Shown: in pieces, positions 38,041 to 50,629 of the stretch
How the letters are laid out: every line of letters starts with the position of its first letter
Position numbering within the stretch: the first letter of the stretch is position 1
Source of the DNA: Fratercula arctica
Taxonomy: Eukaryota; Chordata; Aves; Charadriiformes; Alcidae
NCBI GenBank assembly: GCA_947846985.1
Contig: CANTUZ010000007.1
Location: forward strand, 36,662,355-36,726,354
Reading direction: 5' to 3'
Length of the DNA: 64,000 nucleotides
The notes under the pieces: model-generated
Seen by the model: only the letters and a program-made list of their open reading frames with translations
The model's database searches: none
Told to the model about the DNA's origin: nothing
Translations under genes and position numbers: made by a program

Positions 38041-38781
38041 ATCTTACCTCTGACAGCAATGACTCATTTTGCTTTTATTGGGCAAGTCACCTGTGCCCAG
38101 CTTTACCTGTCTACAAAGTCATGAGCCAGAGAGCTCCACAGCACAGCTCCCACGTTAGAGAAGTTGGGGAGAGGAGAGATCACAGAGCAAAGAAAGTGGC
38201 ATCAGTGGGCAGAGGAGTATTACAACTGAGCCCACGTGGAGGCAGTGGGAATGTGGAGGGAAGCATATTATAGCTTGCTAGAGCTTGACCTTCTCTCCCC
38301 AGCCACAGAAAATGGGCAAAAACACTGATGATGTGTTCGGTTGGATTTGAGGAGGTTGTTTAAGGAAAGTGAGGCCATCACATTATATTACATCTTGGAA
38401 GAATTGCCTGAACTTAAAAAAAACAGCCTAGGAAAAAAATGTTTATTCTTATTACAACTGGGAAGTACAAGCTACTATTAATCTTCATCCAACAGAAGCT
38501 AATAGCCACAGTGTTTAAGTAGGAGGGCTGTTCTTCATGTTGTTTTCTTCTCTGAACAATAACAATGTTGGTTTTTTTCTCTGCCAAAGTAGTAGACTAA
38601 AGAATGATTTTTACAGGACTATCCTACAGAAAAAAAGCAGTAGGGAAAGGAAATGCCTTGGACGATCAACATCTACAGCTCTCCTAAAAACCTGGACAGC
38701 CTTGTGTCTATAGAGTCCCAACATCCCGTACCTACAAATGAACTTTCTATTCCTATATCGCATGAGACAGAGGAAGCTATT

Positions 38782-38862
38782 GCTTCCCTTTTACAGATGA
38801 GAAATGCAGCAGTGACTTATTCCTAGAGGGACTGGTGAGACTGCATACCTGAAATGCATTTT
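38782..38862 (-). repeat. Possible MIR/L2-like fragment, reverse orientation
   Basis: Contains TTCCCTTTTACAGATGAGAA followed by ATGCAGCAGTGACTTATTCC, similar to the reverse-complement MIR segment with 'cattttacagatgagaaact' and 'gtgacttgccc'. Short and diverged, so chance similarity is possible. Confidence 0.35.
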
Positions 38863-41800
38863 GCTGCAGGGCAGTCTGGCAGGACTATGAAGGGCAGGAA
38901 AAAAAAAAAATAAAGCCATCATTTTGAAAAATCCACTGAGCTCACAATAGTGTCATGGAATAACTCAGTGAGCCTGGGGAGAGCAGGCAGAATAAGGCAG
39001 ACCTGAAAAGAGAACTAGGAGGGACAGCAGTTGGGACTGGGAGCAGCTAAAACTTACAGATCAGATTTTTGGACTTTTGCAGAACAGCAGTGTTGGTTTT
39101 GCACAGAACTTAAGGCCTCTCCTGCTCTGTCTTCGATAATCTACAGAAAAGAGGATTGACCAAATATTCCTACCGCTGAGTCATTCCTTCCACTACTAGT
39201 CACAACCCTTGTGTCACGAGGAATTCAAGCATCAGAAATTAAGGCTAGAAGCCTCTCCCACACATTTAGTTTGTCTTAAAAGAGAAAAAGGATTCCAGAC
39301 AGTAGAGATTCCTTTTACTGTCAATAAACCATATACCTTCCATTTGGTCAATAATAAATACCTCCAGTTATGACTGGCCTGAAGTACTTTTGTAGCTTAT
39401 GACCAGTCCTTCATCCTTACTGAACAGAAAATGTGATACCTATATAGTCCCTCTAATAAAGTACAATAAATACAAGGGATCTACTTGATGAATACAGAGT
39501 TCGCAGGTGGTATGAGCAGGAGGAAACACGTAGGCCAAAGCGACAGACCCTGAATATAATCGAGTGACCTAAAGTCACCAAAGCCTCCTAGCTGCAGGCT
39601 GGGCTGTAACCGAGTCTGCCTCCCTCGCTGTTGGTAAAGCTGTCTCATCCACAGTGCTCACAGCTTCCAGATCCAAGTTACAGAGAGCAAAGCAAAGTTA
39701 CCAAATAAAAAATGGTCTGTCAAAGCGTGTTGTCCCTGGTTTGGTTCAGTGTTTTTCTGCCTTCTCCTCCTTCCCCTGCTTTAGAGAAGACGAACAAGAT
39801 TGCAGTTAAATTCTGTGTCTTAGACAAAGAGGAAACTTAATTGCAGTCTTCAGGAGACTGAGTTTCTATTGAATGAGATAATGAAGCATAACCAATTGCA
39901 TTTCAGTGCCAGGGCTCAGAAGGCAATTTGCTAAGAAGCAGAGGTGTGGAGCAATCTCCTCAGCAGAGTGATTCACTGAAACACAGCAACTGGCAGAGAC
40001 AATCAGCCCTAGATAGAAGAGTTTCACGGATGACAGTAAAAGGAGCTTGTAAAAGGCTCCATCTCAGGCAAAGTGGGAAAGACATACGACCACTGGCCAG
40101 CTAATTAATAAAAATTATTACTAGAATTAGCAATATACATGTATAAGACCTTCCCTATGAATAGTGAAGCAAAAATATTTACTGTTAACATAAAACCACT
40201 GAATTAGTCATGCAGTCTGTAAGTACCCCCCTGCTGTCAGCAGTGCCTGGATTCAACAAAACAAGATGCTGCTTAGGACAGAAATGTATAACTCTAGCCC
40301 TGAATAAATGGATTCTTAAAATGCTTACTAAAAATCACTACACAATAACTAGTGCTATATCACAGGAAGCCTCGTTTTCTCCTGCTAGAAAAGACCAGCT
40401 GAACAGCTTTATTTTTCAATGTATTTTTGGAATGTGTTTCTATGAGTTTAAATGACGGTGTTGAGTCATAAGCTCTGGGATTCATCTATTCAGCCCATGC
40501 TCAGGTATCTGGAATGCAAAAGGCTGGGAAATAGAGATATGAGCTTTCAGTTCTTTACCAACTCAGTATGTCCTATATTCCACCAAGTATTTCCCTCCTC
40601 CAAAAGGAACTTGCAGAATAATTGAAGTAATCTATAGAGATACCTCTATCTTACGGATTGCTGCACAAACACCTGACATACTGGAAAAACCAAACTGAGC
40701 TCTGCAAAGATACCTATCTCCCACAGGAAGCCAATTATTTTGTCATTGATGAAGAAAATGCAGTTCTTCATTCAAAGTCAGGTCCAAGTTGCAAGAATTC
40801 AGTGGCTCTATCACTCCGGATCATACGCCGGCTTAAATACCAGATGAGCCAAGTGTTTGGGAACAAAAATCAAGAGCAGAACCAGCACTGACAAACTTCT
40901 AGGAGCTTGCTAAGAACCTGTCAACCTACCACCAAAATGAGATGGCTGTCACTTCAAGAATACCCACCACATTTAGGTTTATCTGACAGACACACACACA
41001 CCCAAAAAAAACAAAAGTGTTCCTTGGCTAAAAGTAGAATGGACCACAGGAGAAAGAATTCACATTCTTCTAGACAACTGTAGATAGTACTGGGTCACAT
41101 ACCCCTCTCAAAACAGCAGAGTAGAAAGAGGAGCAGAAAGGAAGATGTAACTACATTTTCTGTCCTTCACTGTACTGATTTTTTTCAGACACTCGTAACA
41201 AGACAGAATTTGACAGAGCAAAGTCTCATCCAGGAACTCCTCAGACTGACATGATCTGGAGAAGATTTAAATTAGGGTAGAAATTGTACAGCCTTGGTCT
41301 CAGGTGTAAGAACTCAAACATACTGTCCATCATCCAGTAAAGACACTTATAAAATGGAATCTCAGTTAGTGTATGTCAGGAAGAAAGGGCTTGGGATTTG
41401 CAGCAAAAGCCAATTAAACAGTTCCCATCTCAATTCTCTGAGCATCTGAGACTGCAGCGAGAGGACAGTGTCTAACCACATCCCCCTAAGACAAAATGCA
41501 TGAAACAAAGCATTCAAATACTTTAACTTCACAGTTTTAACAGGAAGGGGGACTCAAATCAACACTCCTAGATAATGTAACTCTGGATTAAGATGTACAG
41601 AAGTTCACAGTTCATTCCTAAACAATTAACCAGCTAAACCAAGACCTTAAACCAAGAACTACATATGTCAATACTCCTGGGTTCTGAGGAGTTTCTGTTA
41701 CAGGTCTTGGCTGTTTTAGCTGTACAGATATAGTACAAAGTAGCCACACAGACCAAATGATGGATAAAGACCACACAGTGCGGTCATTAGCAAGTTCCCA

Positions 41801-42199
41801 AGCAATTCAGTTCCTCTACTCTTTTTAGACAGTGCTCTTTACAAGACAGAACAGAGTTTCTGGACAACATTATTTGATGTGTCACAAAGTGTTAGGGTTT
41901 CTTTTTAATGAATTGGGAAAGCAGAACTGACTAATACTTTGCATACTACAAGGGGTAACTAACGTCACAGACTGCGCAACGCCATGTGCTTGCAGTAACA
42001 TTCGTGGAGGATAGAAGCGTGCCAAATTCCAGTGTCATGGGTGAAAAATGACATTAACAAGGATTGAGGGTTTATAACTTCGCACCCAGGCCTCATCCAC
42101 AAACAAACAGTACAAATACTTAACATGCTGCTGCATTGGCACAAAAGCCTACCTTTGCCCTGCAAGTGGCCATGGGCCAAAGTCAGCTTTCAAAGGCCC

Positions 42200-42250
42200 T
42201 CCAGCACTGGCATAAGCATGCTTCCACTGAAATCAATGGGAATTTCCTCA
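42200..42250. repeat. Possible ancient amniote repeat fragment
   Basis: CTTCCACTGAAATCAATGGG followed by AATTTCC resembles the 'cattgaagtcaatgggaattt' motif that recurs in old interspersed repeats of turtles, crocodiles and birds. Only this core is recognisable, so the family and orientation are not assigned. Confidence 0.25.
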
Positions 42251-42842
42251 CTGAGCTAATGAGAGGAGACCCTGGCCAACACCAGTCCCATCTGTACTGA
42301 GTATAATCCATCATTCTAACAAAACAGAAAATTCATTCATACACAAAACAAATGAATATTCAGCACAGCTATACATGATACCGAGTCCAGTAGCATTATC
42401 AGCTATATAACAGTCATGAGCAGAGAAAAATGGCATTCCCACAGGTCGACGCTGAATCTGAACAGGCAAATGGCACATTATTTATTCCCAGTCTCTGAGC
42501 CACCCAGTCCCTTAACGGATGCTTTAAGTTTTTTCTTTTCTCAAAGATCTCAGCTCTTGTTTATCTGTCACCCCCATCTGCTAAAACACTAGACTGCTTC
42601 CCCCAGCTTTGGTTGAGAATGTTACAACTTTTAATATCCCTTCTCAGAGCCTGTTTTCTAACTGGATGGCTCACTCTCTCATTTTAGAGGGAACCAAAGC
42701 ATGATTTAATCTGTCAGGTTCCTTAAGATATATTAAGGAATCTCTGCATTGACAGAGGGTCAAAAAATCTTAAACTGTTGATTCCTGATAGTATTTGCAA
42801 TAGGCAGAAGACTGGAGTATATTTGCTTTGTTCCACATATTA

Positions 42843-43370
42843 TAGAATCATTCAGGTTGGAAAAGACCCTTGGGATCACCAAGTCCAACCATCAACCCCA
42901 CTCTAAAAAGTTCTCCCCTACATCATATCCCCCAACACCACATCTAAACGAGTCTTAAACACATTCAGGAATGGTGACTCAACCACCTCCCTGGGCAGCC
43001 TATTGCAGTGTCTGACCACTCCTTCTGTGAAGAAATTTTTTTCTAATGTCCAGTCTAAACCTACCCTGTTGCAGCTTGAAGCCATTCCCTCCTGTTCTAT
43101 CACTAATTACCTGTGAGAAGAGACCAGCGCCAACTTCTCTAGAATTTCCTTTCAAGTAGTTGTAGAGAGTGATGAGGTCTCCCCTCAGCCTCCTCTTCCT
43201 CAAACTAAATAGTCCCAGCTCCTTCAATCACTCTTCATAAGATTTATTCTCCAGGCCATTCACCAGCTTCGTTGCCCTCCTCTGCACTCGCTCCAGCGCC
43301 TCGATATCTCTCTCGTATTGAGGTGCCCAAAACTGGACACAATACCCAAGGTGTGGCCTCACCAGTATTC
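42843..43370 (-). mobile_element. CR1 LINE, 5'-truncated copy including the 3' end
   Basis: Read on the minus strand, this is the last part of a CR1 non-LTR retrotransposon. It contains the C-terminal part of ORF2, then a short 3' UTR ending in the bird CR1 signature: a GGTTGGA-type stretch, a TTTTCCAACCTGAATGATTC-like stretch and a final ATTCTATA. CR1 copies move by target-primed reverse transcription and are usually truncated at the 5' end, as here. The translated remnant shows the family-typical block beginning [18 protein letters not shown], then [16 protein letters not shown], then [11 protein letters not shown]. The copy is dead, with an in-frame TGA and a frameshift. The 5' truncation point at about 43370 is approximate. 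It lies next to an older LINE tail. The 3' end differs from that of the 37.5 kb copy, so at least two CR1 subfamilies are present. Family assignment is from recognition, not a database search. Confidence 0.95.
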
Positions 43371-43494
43371 TTTCCCTAGACATCCTCTTTTGGCCACTGT
43401 CAGAGAGAGACTGCTGTGCTAAATAGAAAATAAGACCTGTGTGGAAGTATTTATGTTCTGCAATGGATCTGAAACGAAAGTCAACATTGTTCAC
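42918..43494 (-). pseudogene. CR1 ORF2 C-terminal remnant (broken)
   Basis: This is the decayed coding part of the CR1 copy, covering the region after the reverse transcriptase domain. Reading from high to low coordinates, an open frame carries the [15 protein letters not shown] block and runs to a TGA at 43228-43230. The same frame continues directly with [16 protein letters not shown] as far as LDIRKKF. The homologous continuation ([20 protein letters not shown]) is then in another frame, and the shift falls at a run of seven T on the plus strand (43036-43042). The frame closes with a TAG at 42918-42920, at the same point as the natural stop of the 53.9 kb copy (NMV-stop there, DMM-stop here). 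The residues above about 43370 look like host or older repeat sequence, not CR1. Not expected to make protein. Confidence 0.85.
43380..43462 (+). repeat. Ancient L3/CR1-like LINE 3' tail
   Basis: The stretch beginning TTGGCCACTGTCAGAGA and ending TTATGTTCTG matches, from memory, the tail of an old amniote L3/CR1-like LINE. The familiar pattern there is GGCCACTGTC, then a 'CTGGGCTAGATGGACC' portion (here GCTGTGCTAAATAGAAAA), then TCTGA..C, and finally TTATGTTCT. It is strongly diverged. It lies immediately outside the truncated end of the younger CR1 copy at 42843-43370. The exact family name is uncertain. Confidence 0.55.
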
Positions 43495-44293
43495 TTATAT
43501 GACTAGTGTCCTGCAATGACCAGGTGCACTGTCTATTTTGTCCTTCCAATCTGTTCATAGATGCTGTATTTTCAATGCAAAGTAATCAAGATAAAATTGT
43601 CTCATATTAATATAAACCTAAATGATAATTTAAGATTACACAAGGCAAGCATCAGAAAATAGCATTAAAGCTGTAAACTTGCCCAAACCAATTACTTGTT
43701 TCTCCTTCCAGTGAAATTAATATAGTAGTTCATCAACAGTATTCAGGACCAAAAAAAAGTTTTATCAGCATGATTATTCCCTTTCTCCATTTTCAAACTT
43801 TCTTTACCTAAACAGGTAGTGAAAAGCAAAGTCAAATCCAAAAGATCTCTAGGAAATCTTCTCTATAAGAGATGCCATGCAATACTTGTCAACTGTCACC
43901 GTTTCACAGCCAATAACTGCTTCAGCAAGAAATTCTCAGTCATGCAACATCATCATTTCATCCTGGCTGAGTTCCCTTCGCTGTCCTTATCTCCAACTGC
44001 TGAACCTGCCTCACCTTTTCAGAATCTATTTATACCAAATGCCAGCAAGGTAGCATGGATTGTCATCTCCTACCTGAGTAGGACACAGCTGTACAGAGAG
44101 GACGTGATTTTAGCAACATGAAAGGAAAATAGCTTTCTTCTTCCAAAAGAACAAGTAACAAGAAAGCCTTCATACTAATGGGTAAACCAAAGGAAGAAAT
44201 AGTTGTTTAAGCAAAGGAATGATATACCCAGGGAATACTTTTGCTAACAGCACTGCAAGGAATCTTTAAAATGGTGAGTGTGCTGCAGCAAGC

Positions 44294-44307
44294 CTGTATA
44301 TATACAG
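44294..44307. repeat. Perfect 14-bp palindrome
   Basis: CTGTATATATACAG is its own reverse complement. TA-rich palindromes are common by chance in such DNA. Confidence 0.85.
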
Positions 44308-47300
44308 CATAGGCCTAGGCAACACCAAGCCTTTTTATTCCTCTTATCAGTGAAAATTAATGGATGGATGAGCAATACACAGACTCAAAGCATCTAGTTA
44401 AGGAAAAAAGAGAGATAAAGCTCAGCTAAGGGGATTGTTTTCCCCCCCAACATGCTAAAGGGAAAGCTATGTTAATACTTCCAATAACCTGAAGGCACAG
44501 GAGACAGCAGTACGCACACAATTTCTCCTCTCAGATTTGTGCCAGGCCAGCTTAGTTTCCCCTCAGAGTGCCCCAGCTCAGTTTCCCTTTTGATACTACC
44601 TGTTTGAGGAAAATCAAGAAAGCCTCCAAACAGACCAAAGCTCTAGCAGCTGTAACCTGCCCCTTGCTCTGAACAGCATGATCCCCACCAGTACCTCTCC
44701 ACACATTACAGCTTTGGCCCTCCCATCCCACAGTGTTCCCATCACTTCCCACCCTTGGGCTCCTGACACAGAAGCGAGCTGTTATCCACTTGGTTTTACC
44801 CAAACAATGGTTCTACCCCTTCCTAGGTCCCCCACCTGAGCTACACCCATTGCTGAAGTACTCCACAAAAATCACAGCAGTATCCCTTGCTACCTACTTG
44901 CACACTCAGTGGTGCTCAGCTGCTCCAGGCAGGAGCCATGGCAAGGACTGCACCACAGATGGGTGCACTGGTGGGGCCCATGTGCAGAGCGACCCTGACA
45001 CGTGGAGCAGGCTTTCATCCTCTCACTTTCACACACAACAGCTTGCAAGTGCTTACAGATGAAGTGTGTTCATGCCAGTCCTGTACAACATCCTAGTCAC
45101 CATGCAAATTAAACAGCATTGACAAAAAAGTATAAATGTAAAGCCAATTTCAACTGTTGCTCCAGTCAGCAGTTATGCCAGCTTTCGCTGAGAATGTCCT
45201 GATGCCAGCCTAGTTGCCCTGTCTGCTTCACCACCAGCGGTTGGTTAAACCTATGCATCACTACCAAAATTATACAGTCATATGGACTGGTTACAGCAGC
45301 AACCCACAAATGAATGTGGCCATAAGCTCCTCTTAAAATGATCTTGGCCCGTTTTGCACATTTGATTCTTGAGAAAGGATATTTTATCCCTTTCTTGTAT
45401 CACTCAAATCCATTAGATATGAGTCCCTGTTTCACAAAGCTATTTTGCCTTAGAAATTTGCCTTTCCTATCCCTATCTAAGCAAAGTGATGAAGGCCCAT
45501 TTGTTATTATTTATGTGCTTTAAATACAGTTGAATACATGCTAAGTAATTGGTTAAACACAATAAGAAAATGCATCTGATCAAAGCCTCAGTGTCAGTAA
45601 TCAGAAAATAGGAGTGAAAATTAACTGCCATAAAGTATCCAGCAGATTACAGCCTCATTGAAAAACATATGTCATGTTGAAGCAACCTCACCCGCTACTC
45701 CTTTGCGCATGAAGCACATTGCGCTGCACAACTTGCCCCAGCAGCCAGCGCGATGGTAACATTTTCTTCTCAGATACGTATTATCTATTTACAGAACTGC
45801 TGCTTGATACACAGGGTTGAACAAGAACTTAAAATGTACTTATAGAACGTGTTTTGGCCTGTGGTGTGCATGGAATTGACATAAGAGTCATCTATTATGC
45901 TTAGTGACGACATCTTAGTGATGTCCTTATCTTAGTGACAACATTCAAGAGAAATTAAAAAACATTTCAATGTAGGACTATAAATACCAAAAATCTAATT
46001 CTGCTTTACAACAGATGTGCCTGGATATAAACCAAATCTCATGATATGAAACTGACCCGGAGGCAGCAGAGAGTATACATGCTTCTTGTGCTACACTAGG
46101 AGCATCCTTAACAGATGCTCCCACCTGATGGTTTATGGATGGTTTATTCCCATAGCAGGAATGCTCCTATAGGAAGAGCAGCAACTCAAATCCCCTCAGG
46201 GGACAGAACCAAAGAATTCCTATTGGGACTTTTCAAAATCAGAGCAGACAGAGAGCACAAATACCTAACGGATACTGAGGTAGCAAGTGAAACACCTCGT
46301 ACTAGCCAGCAAGATTGTCCTCTCTAAATCATCCGTCTGCAAAGCATGCTTTGTCCCACTCAAGGCACACAACGCAATTTTGAAGTGGCTGGTGGAGAAT
46401 CAACCTTTGGCCAAGCTATGCTCTTGGTGAAAACACATGGATGAGACAGACCCAGACCCTGGGCAGCAAGAAGTAACAGGAAGATGTGTAGTGGACAAAA
46501 CAGTGTTTTGCTAATGCAAGAGTCACTGATGAACTCTAAATCAGGAAAAGAAGCTGCTCCTGACAACTTCACTATATGGCATGGACCAGGAAAACCACTC
46601 TGTGCCTGTGCACACCCTCCCTCACCTTGCAGATCCGGCACCATCAGCGGCAGGAGCTCAGCTCTCTTCCAGCACATTGCAGCTCCATTACTCTACATCT
46701 GAGCAAGGTATTCAAGAATATTTAAACTGCTCTTGGATCCAGTGCAGACATGATGTCAGAAAGCTCTATCAGGAAATAGTTTTGAAGTGTGGTCTCCTCA
46801 ATCATTATAGGATTTCAAGTTTTTTTGCTACTTAAACTGAATAGTAGCAGTTTAATCTTGACATTCAAAACCAGGCAGCTTTATCTCCCAAGGAGAAATG
46901 TCAGAAAGACCTCACTAAGGATGTCATTCCTTAGGGATTCATTCAATACATGTACTAATATTTTTCTCTCTCCTTCCCTACTATCCAAAAACTTTGCCGC
47001 CTAGTTTTAGTAGGATTTATTGTTACATTAGTTTTCTATTCCTTTGTGTTTGTCTTCGTGGTCTGCAGTGTTAATATCAGTAACAACAATAAGCAGATGA
47101 TCTGCCAATTCCACTTGTACTCTACTAAAATCCATCAGAATTTATGAATTTGTGAGCTGTAATTGGCTACAAAAACATGGGAAGAAAACAGTGATATGTA
47201 GTGTCAATTTTTCTAGTCTTAGAATACAGCAACCGCACTGCAAGCAAGCAAACAATTCTAGGGAAATCTCTCCTGCATTAACAAGAAAGATTCACTACCC

Positions 47301-50300
47301 TATTGCTAACAATCCCAAAGCATAATTCATGCTCATGTTCACATATCTGCCAGGAATATTCAATTATTCTTTAATAATAAAAAGTCAGTCAGCTGCTCCT
47401 GCTTTTCTCCCTCATTATGAAAAATGTGGCCCTTCTAATTTTGAATTATAATAAAAGCACCGCCCGGGGCTCTTCAAGTTCCTCTCTCTACACATGAATT
47501 GCCCTTGAACAAATGCAAGGTAGCTAATGCATCAACTTGTGAAAAATATTCCCAGGTAAGTACCTGGAGAACACATGTGCATTGGTGTGCCTTGAGGCAC
47601 ACCATAACATTGCATTTCAATGAGAAATCTGTTTGCAACCTCCGCTGATGAGGTAGTATAATGCATTTTACTACGTATTCTGCCCTAGTAGCTCCCCCTT
47701 AATATCAACAGGAAATACTCACCACAGATACTCTACTAACATTTCATATAGTCTACTATCATTTCACACATTATAAAGCATTTGACTTTTCCATACTATG
47801 CTGCAGTACATTGGGGGAGCATCCAAACACTGCAGTCAGTTTTATCACAGCCTGCTGTTGGAAAAGCTCTCTTTATACCAAGTGACTTATAAAGTATAGA
47901 CAGCTTCACACTGCTACTGCTTTGCACTGGGCAGAGCTTCACATTTGGCATTTAGCTATACCACCATAAACCACAGCACTGGCCCGAAACATTGACGAGT
48001 TTTACATCCATGACTGAACATCATGGTCTTTTCTCCATCAAAAGCTAAAAGTAAGTTTTACACACATTTACTTCAAGGGGAATCAAATTTACTCTAAATT
48101 CAAACTAATTACACTTCACAGCACTTTCATTCAGGGAATCTGAAGGCTTCTTAGAAGTCTTGGGGCTGATACTGAAGTCGTCTACATAAAGAACCAGTAC
48201 TGCCACAAAGGACAGTTCAAAGCAGGGAGCGCTGCCTTGAAGTGAACATCCAGCAGGCCACCATGGCCACCAGTGAAATGCAGCTGTATGGAGGATAGAG
48301 AGGATGAAGAAGGAACAGAGACATGCATGGCATGCAATTACCAACACAAAAAAAGAAAAATAATGAAGAATGTTCTATTTGTATTTAATTGCACAGAGAG
48401 GCAATTTCACTATACACAAAGGATAAAGTATCTGTTCTTGTAAGATCTACTGTGCCAGTGTAATAAGCCACAAGTGGGCAAAACGTCTTGTTACACAGCT
48501 GTTCCATCATCCTGTACTGCTTTGTGCAGTGGTAGGAAAACTATTCCAGGGGAAAGCTCATCCCAAACCAATACACCAGAGCCCAGGAAAATATCCAGGG
48601 GATGTCCACTTGATACAGCATAGGTCCAAGAGGGTGAAAACAGAGATAGCCACATTCATGCATTGCAGAATCCAAGTTCTCTAGATTCTTGCCAAAAGAC
48701 ATTTGTTCAGCCCCTTGCCAGAATTTGTTAGTGCAGCTTCAGCACGGTACCTGCCACAGCCATATGACTTTCGGTTGGCACAAAGCCCGGAGGAGCTCCC
48801 ATCCACCGCAGGTTTCTCCCTTACAGTACATTTATCAGCACAGTTTGCATGTCATAAAAACAATTTGTAAGTTCACATTGCTTTAGCTTCACCTCATATT
48901 TCAGTGACCCAGCAGATATGCTCTAAATTGGAGAGGTGAGTCTCATCTTCCTCTGCCTCATTCCTTCCACAAGGATTTTTCCCCTCTGCAACACAGCTGT
49001 GATATTCACCCCAGTAGTCACATGAAGCTGCTCACTTCACCTACAGAAAAGTCTCCAGGCAGAGTGACAGGAAGAATGTGTTGTTTAGTCTCAACACTAT
49101 CATCTAATGAAAGAGTCACCTGAAGAGCCATCCCCTTCTGCAAAGAGGTAGTTATTTCTACAGGGCCTCAAATACAAGTGTTTTAACTGGGATGATCCTG
49201 ATTCTTTTGCCAAATCACAGCCTACAACAGTACAGCTTCAGGCACTCAGAGATCTGGATTTTTGCTTGTGTTTGATTTTGGCTTGTTTCTGACATGGGTT
49301 CATGCTCCCAGAAGCAGGTGAATTTCACAAGCCCTTCTACCAGACAGTAAGTAAATACATTACAGTTCTGCATGAAGGAACTGCAATATATACTAAAAAT
49401 CAATGCCTGCATAATTCTGAGGGCAAGAACCTCAGGATGTAATTTTACTTCAATATCTTATGTATTTACATGCTCTCACCAAGTACCAATAAAAGCTTAA
49501 CAGCATTCAGTTTGAATGCAGCTCTGCTACGGGTATGTACACTTGACCAAAAGGCGTACTATTAAAGTAGCTTTGACCTATTCACTACATGGCCTATCCC
49601 TATTTTCTATTTAGGGAACAAAAAGACTGGAGTCATAATCATAGGAAATTATGGTCAGACTTTGAAATACAATGAACTGTGGGATACCAGGCAAAAAGCC
49701 TGTGGCTGGTCCAGGAAAGCAGTACCTCTGAAAAGCCACTGTATTCTCCACTTTCTGTGCCATCTAGAAACAGTAGCCAGTCCCCATGATGGTGGTGGCC
49801 TGTTGGACCACAGCAAGGACCCCTGAAAGGGGCCCCCCAGATAAACAGCAATAGGATTTCCATGCAGTCGAGAAGAAAAAGACCAAGCCAAGCAAGTGCA
49901 GAGGGGCAGAGAAGAGCAGCAGGGTCCTGAGCAATGCTCAGGGTGCGACACAGAAGCACACAGATCTTGCTGCCCAGCAGCTCTGCAAGACCAAAACCCA
50001 GGGACAGCACTAGAGAGTCAAGAAGCAGCCAGCTGGAACAGCCCTCCACACCCCTACAAACATCCCACCGGGTGCAAGGTATATTACAATCCACTCCGCT
50101 ATTATACAGTAAAACCACACATTTCAAAACTCTGAATGCAGTTTCTCTGTCTAGGGTTGTATGCAAGCAGCTGAGGTCAGTCATTTTTCCCAGGAAGTAT
50201 TTGCTCGATATATCTTTTATTTCAAATCAGATTCAAAAGCTTTGTCTTCAGCTTCAAAAGACCACAATACAAGCAGCATAAGATTATGTACACATCTTAC

Positions 50301-50582
50301 GCAGCTTACAAGAGACTATGTACCTGTCAGCCATCATTCACAGTGGATGTTAGTTTAGATGCAGTATTGAAAATATCTCAGTGAAGGCTGAAAGAATGAA
50401 AAGCAATCTCTGCAGCCAGATATTGCCCAGAAATCAATGTGCCAGTCAGACTTAAGGAAAATGACTTACATCTCCATAATGAAAGGCAGTCTAATTTTGA
50501 TATTCAGACTTCAAAATTAAGCCCACCTGATGAAATATCACCAGCAGGGCTATTAACCAGGAAATCTGAGTTTTGTGTTGCT

Positions 50583-50629
50583 TTCTTTGGGGTTTGGGGG
50601 ATTTCTTTTTTTGTTTTGTTTTGCTTTTA
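50583..50629 (+). repeat. G/T-rich tract grading into T-rich
   Basis: TTTGGGGTTTGGGGGATTTC is followed by TTTTTTTGTTTTGTTTTGC. Same architecture as the other G/T tracts. Confidence 0.75.

Larger units (their letters stand above)
38041..42842. other. Non-coding stretch, no gene seen
   Basis: Frames are short and unrecognised. Weak old-repeat motifs at 38782-38862 and 42200-42250 are listed separately. A short (AC) run is at about 40990. Confidence 0.5.

Noticed and set aside
37917..38273. 118-aa plus-strand open frame
   Set aside because: Partly the antisense of a CR1 copy, then unrelated sequence.
45900..45945. Three CTTAGTGA-like units
   Set aside because: Too short and irregular for a satellite or regulatory array.
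49639..50184. 181-aa minus-strand open frame, the longest in the window
   Set aside because: Leucine/cysteine/tryptophan-rich without a recognisable domain, no exon signals judged convincing, and overlapping frames on the opposite strand in a GC-richer patch explain its length.
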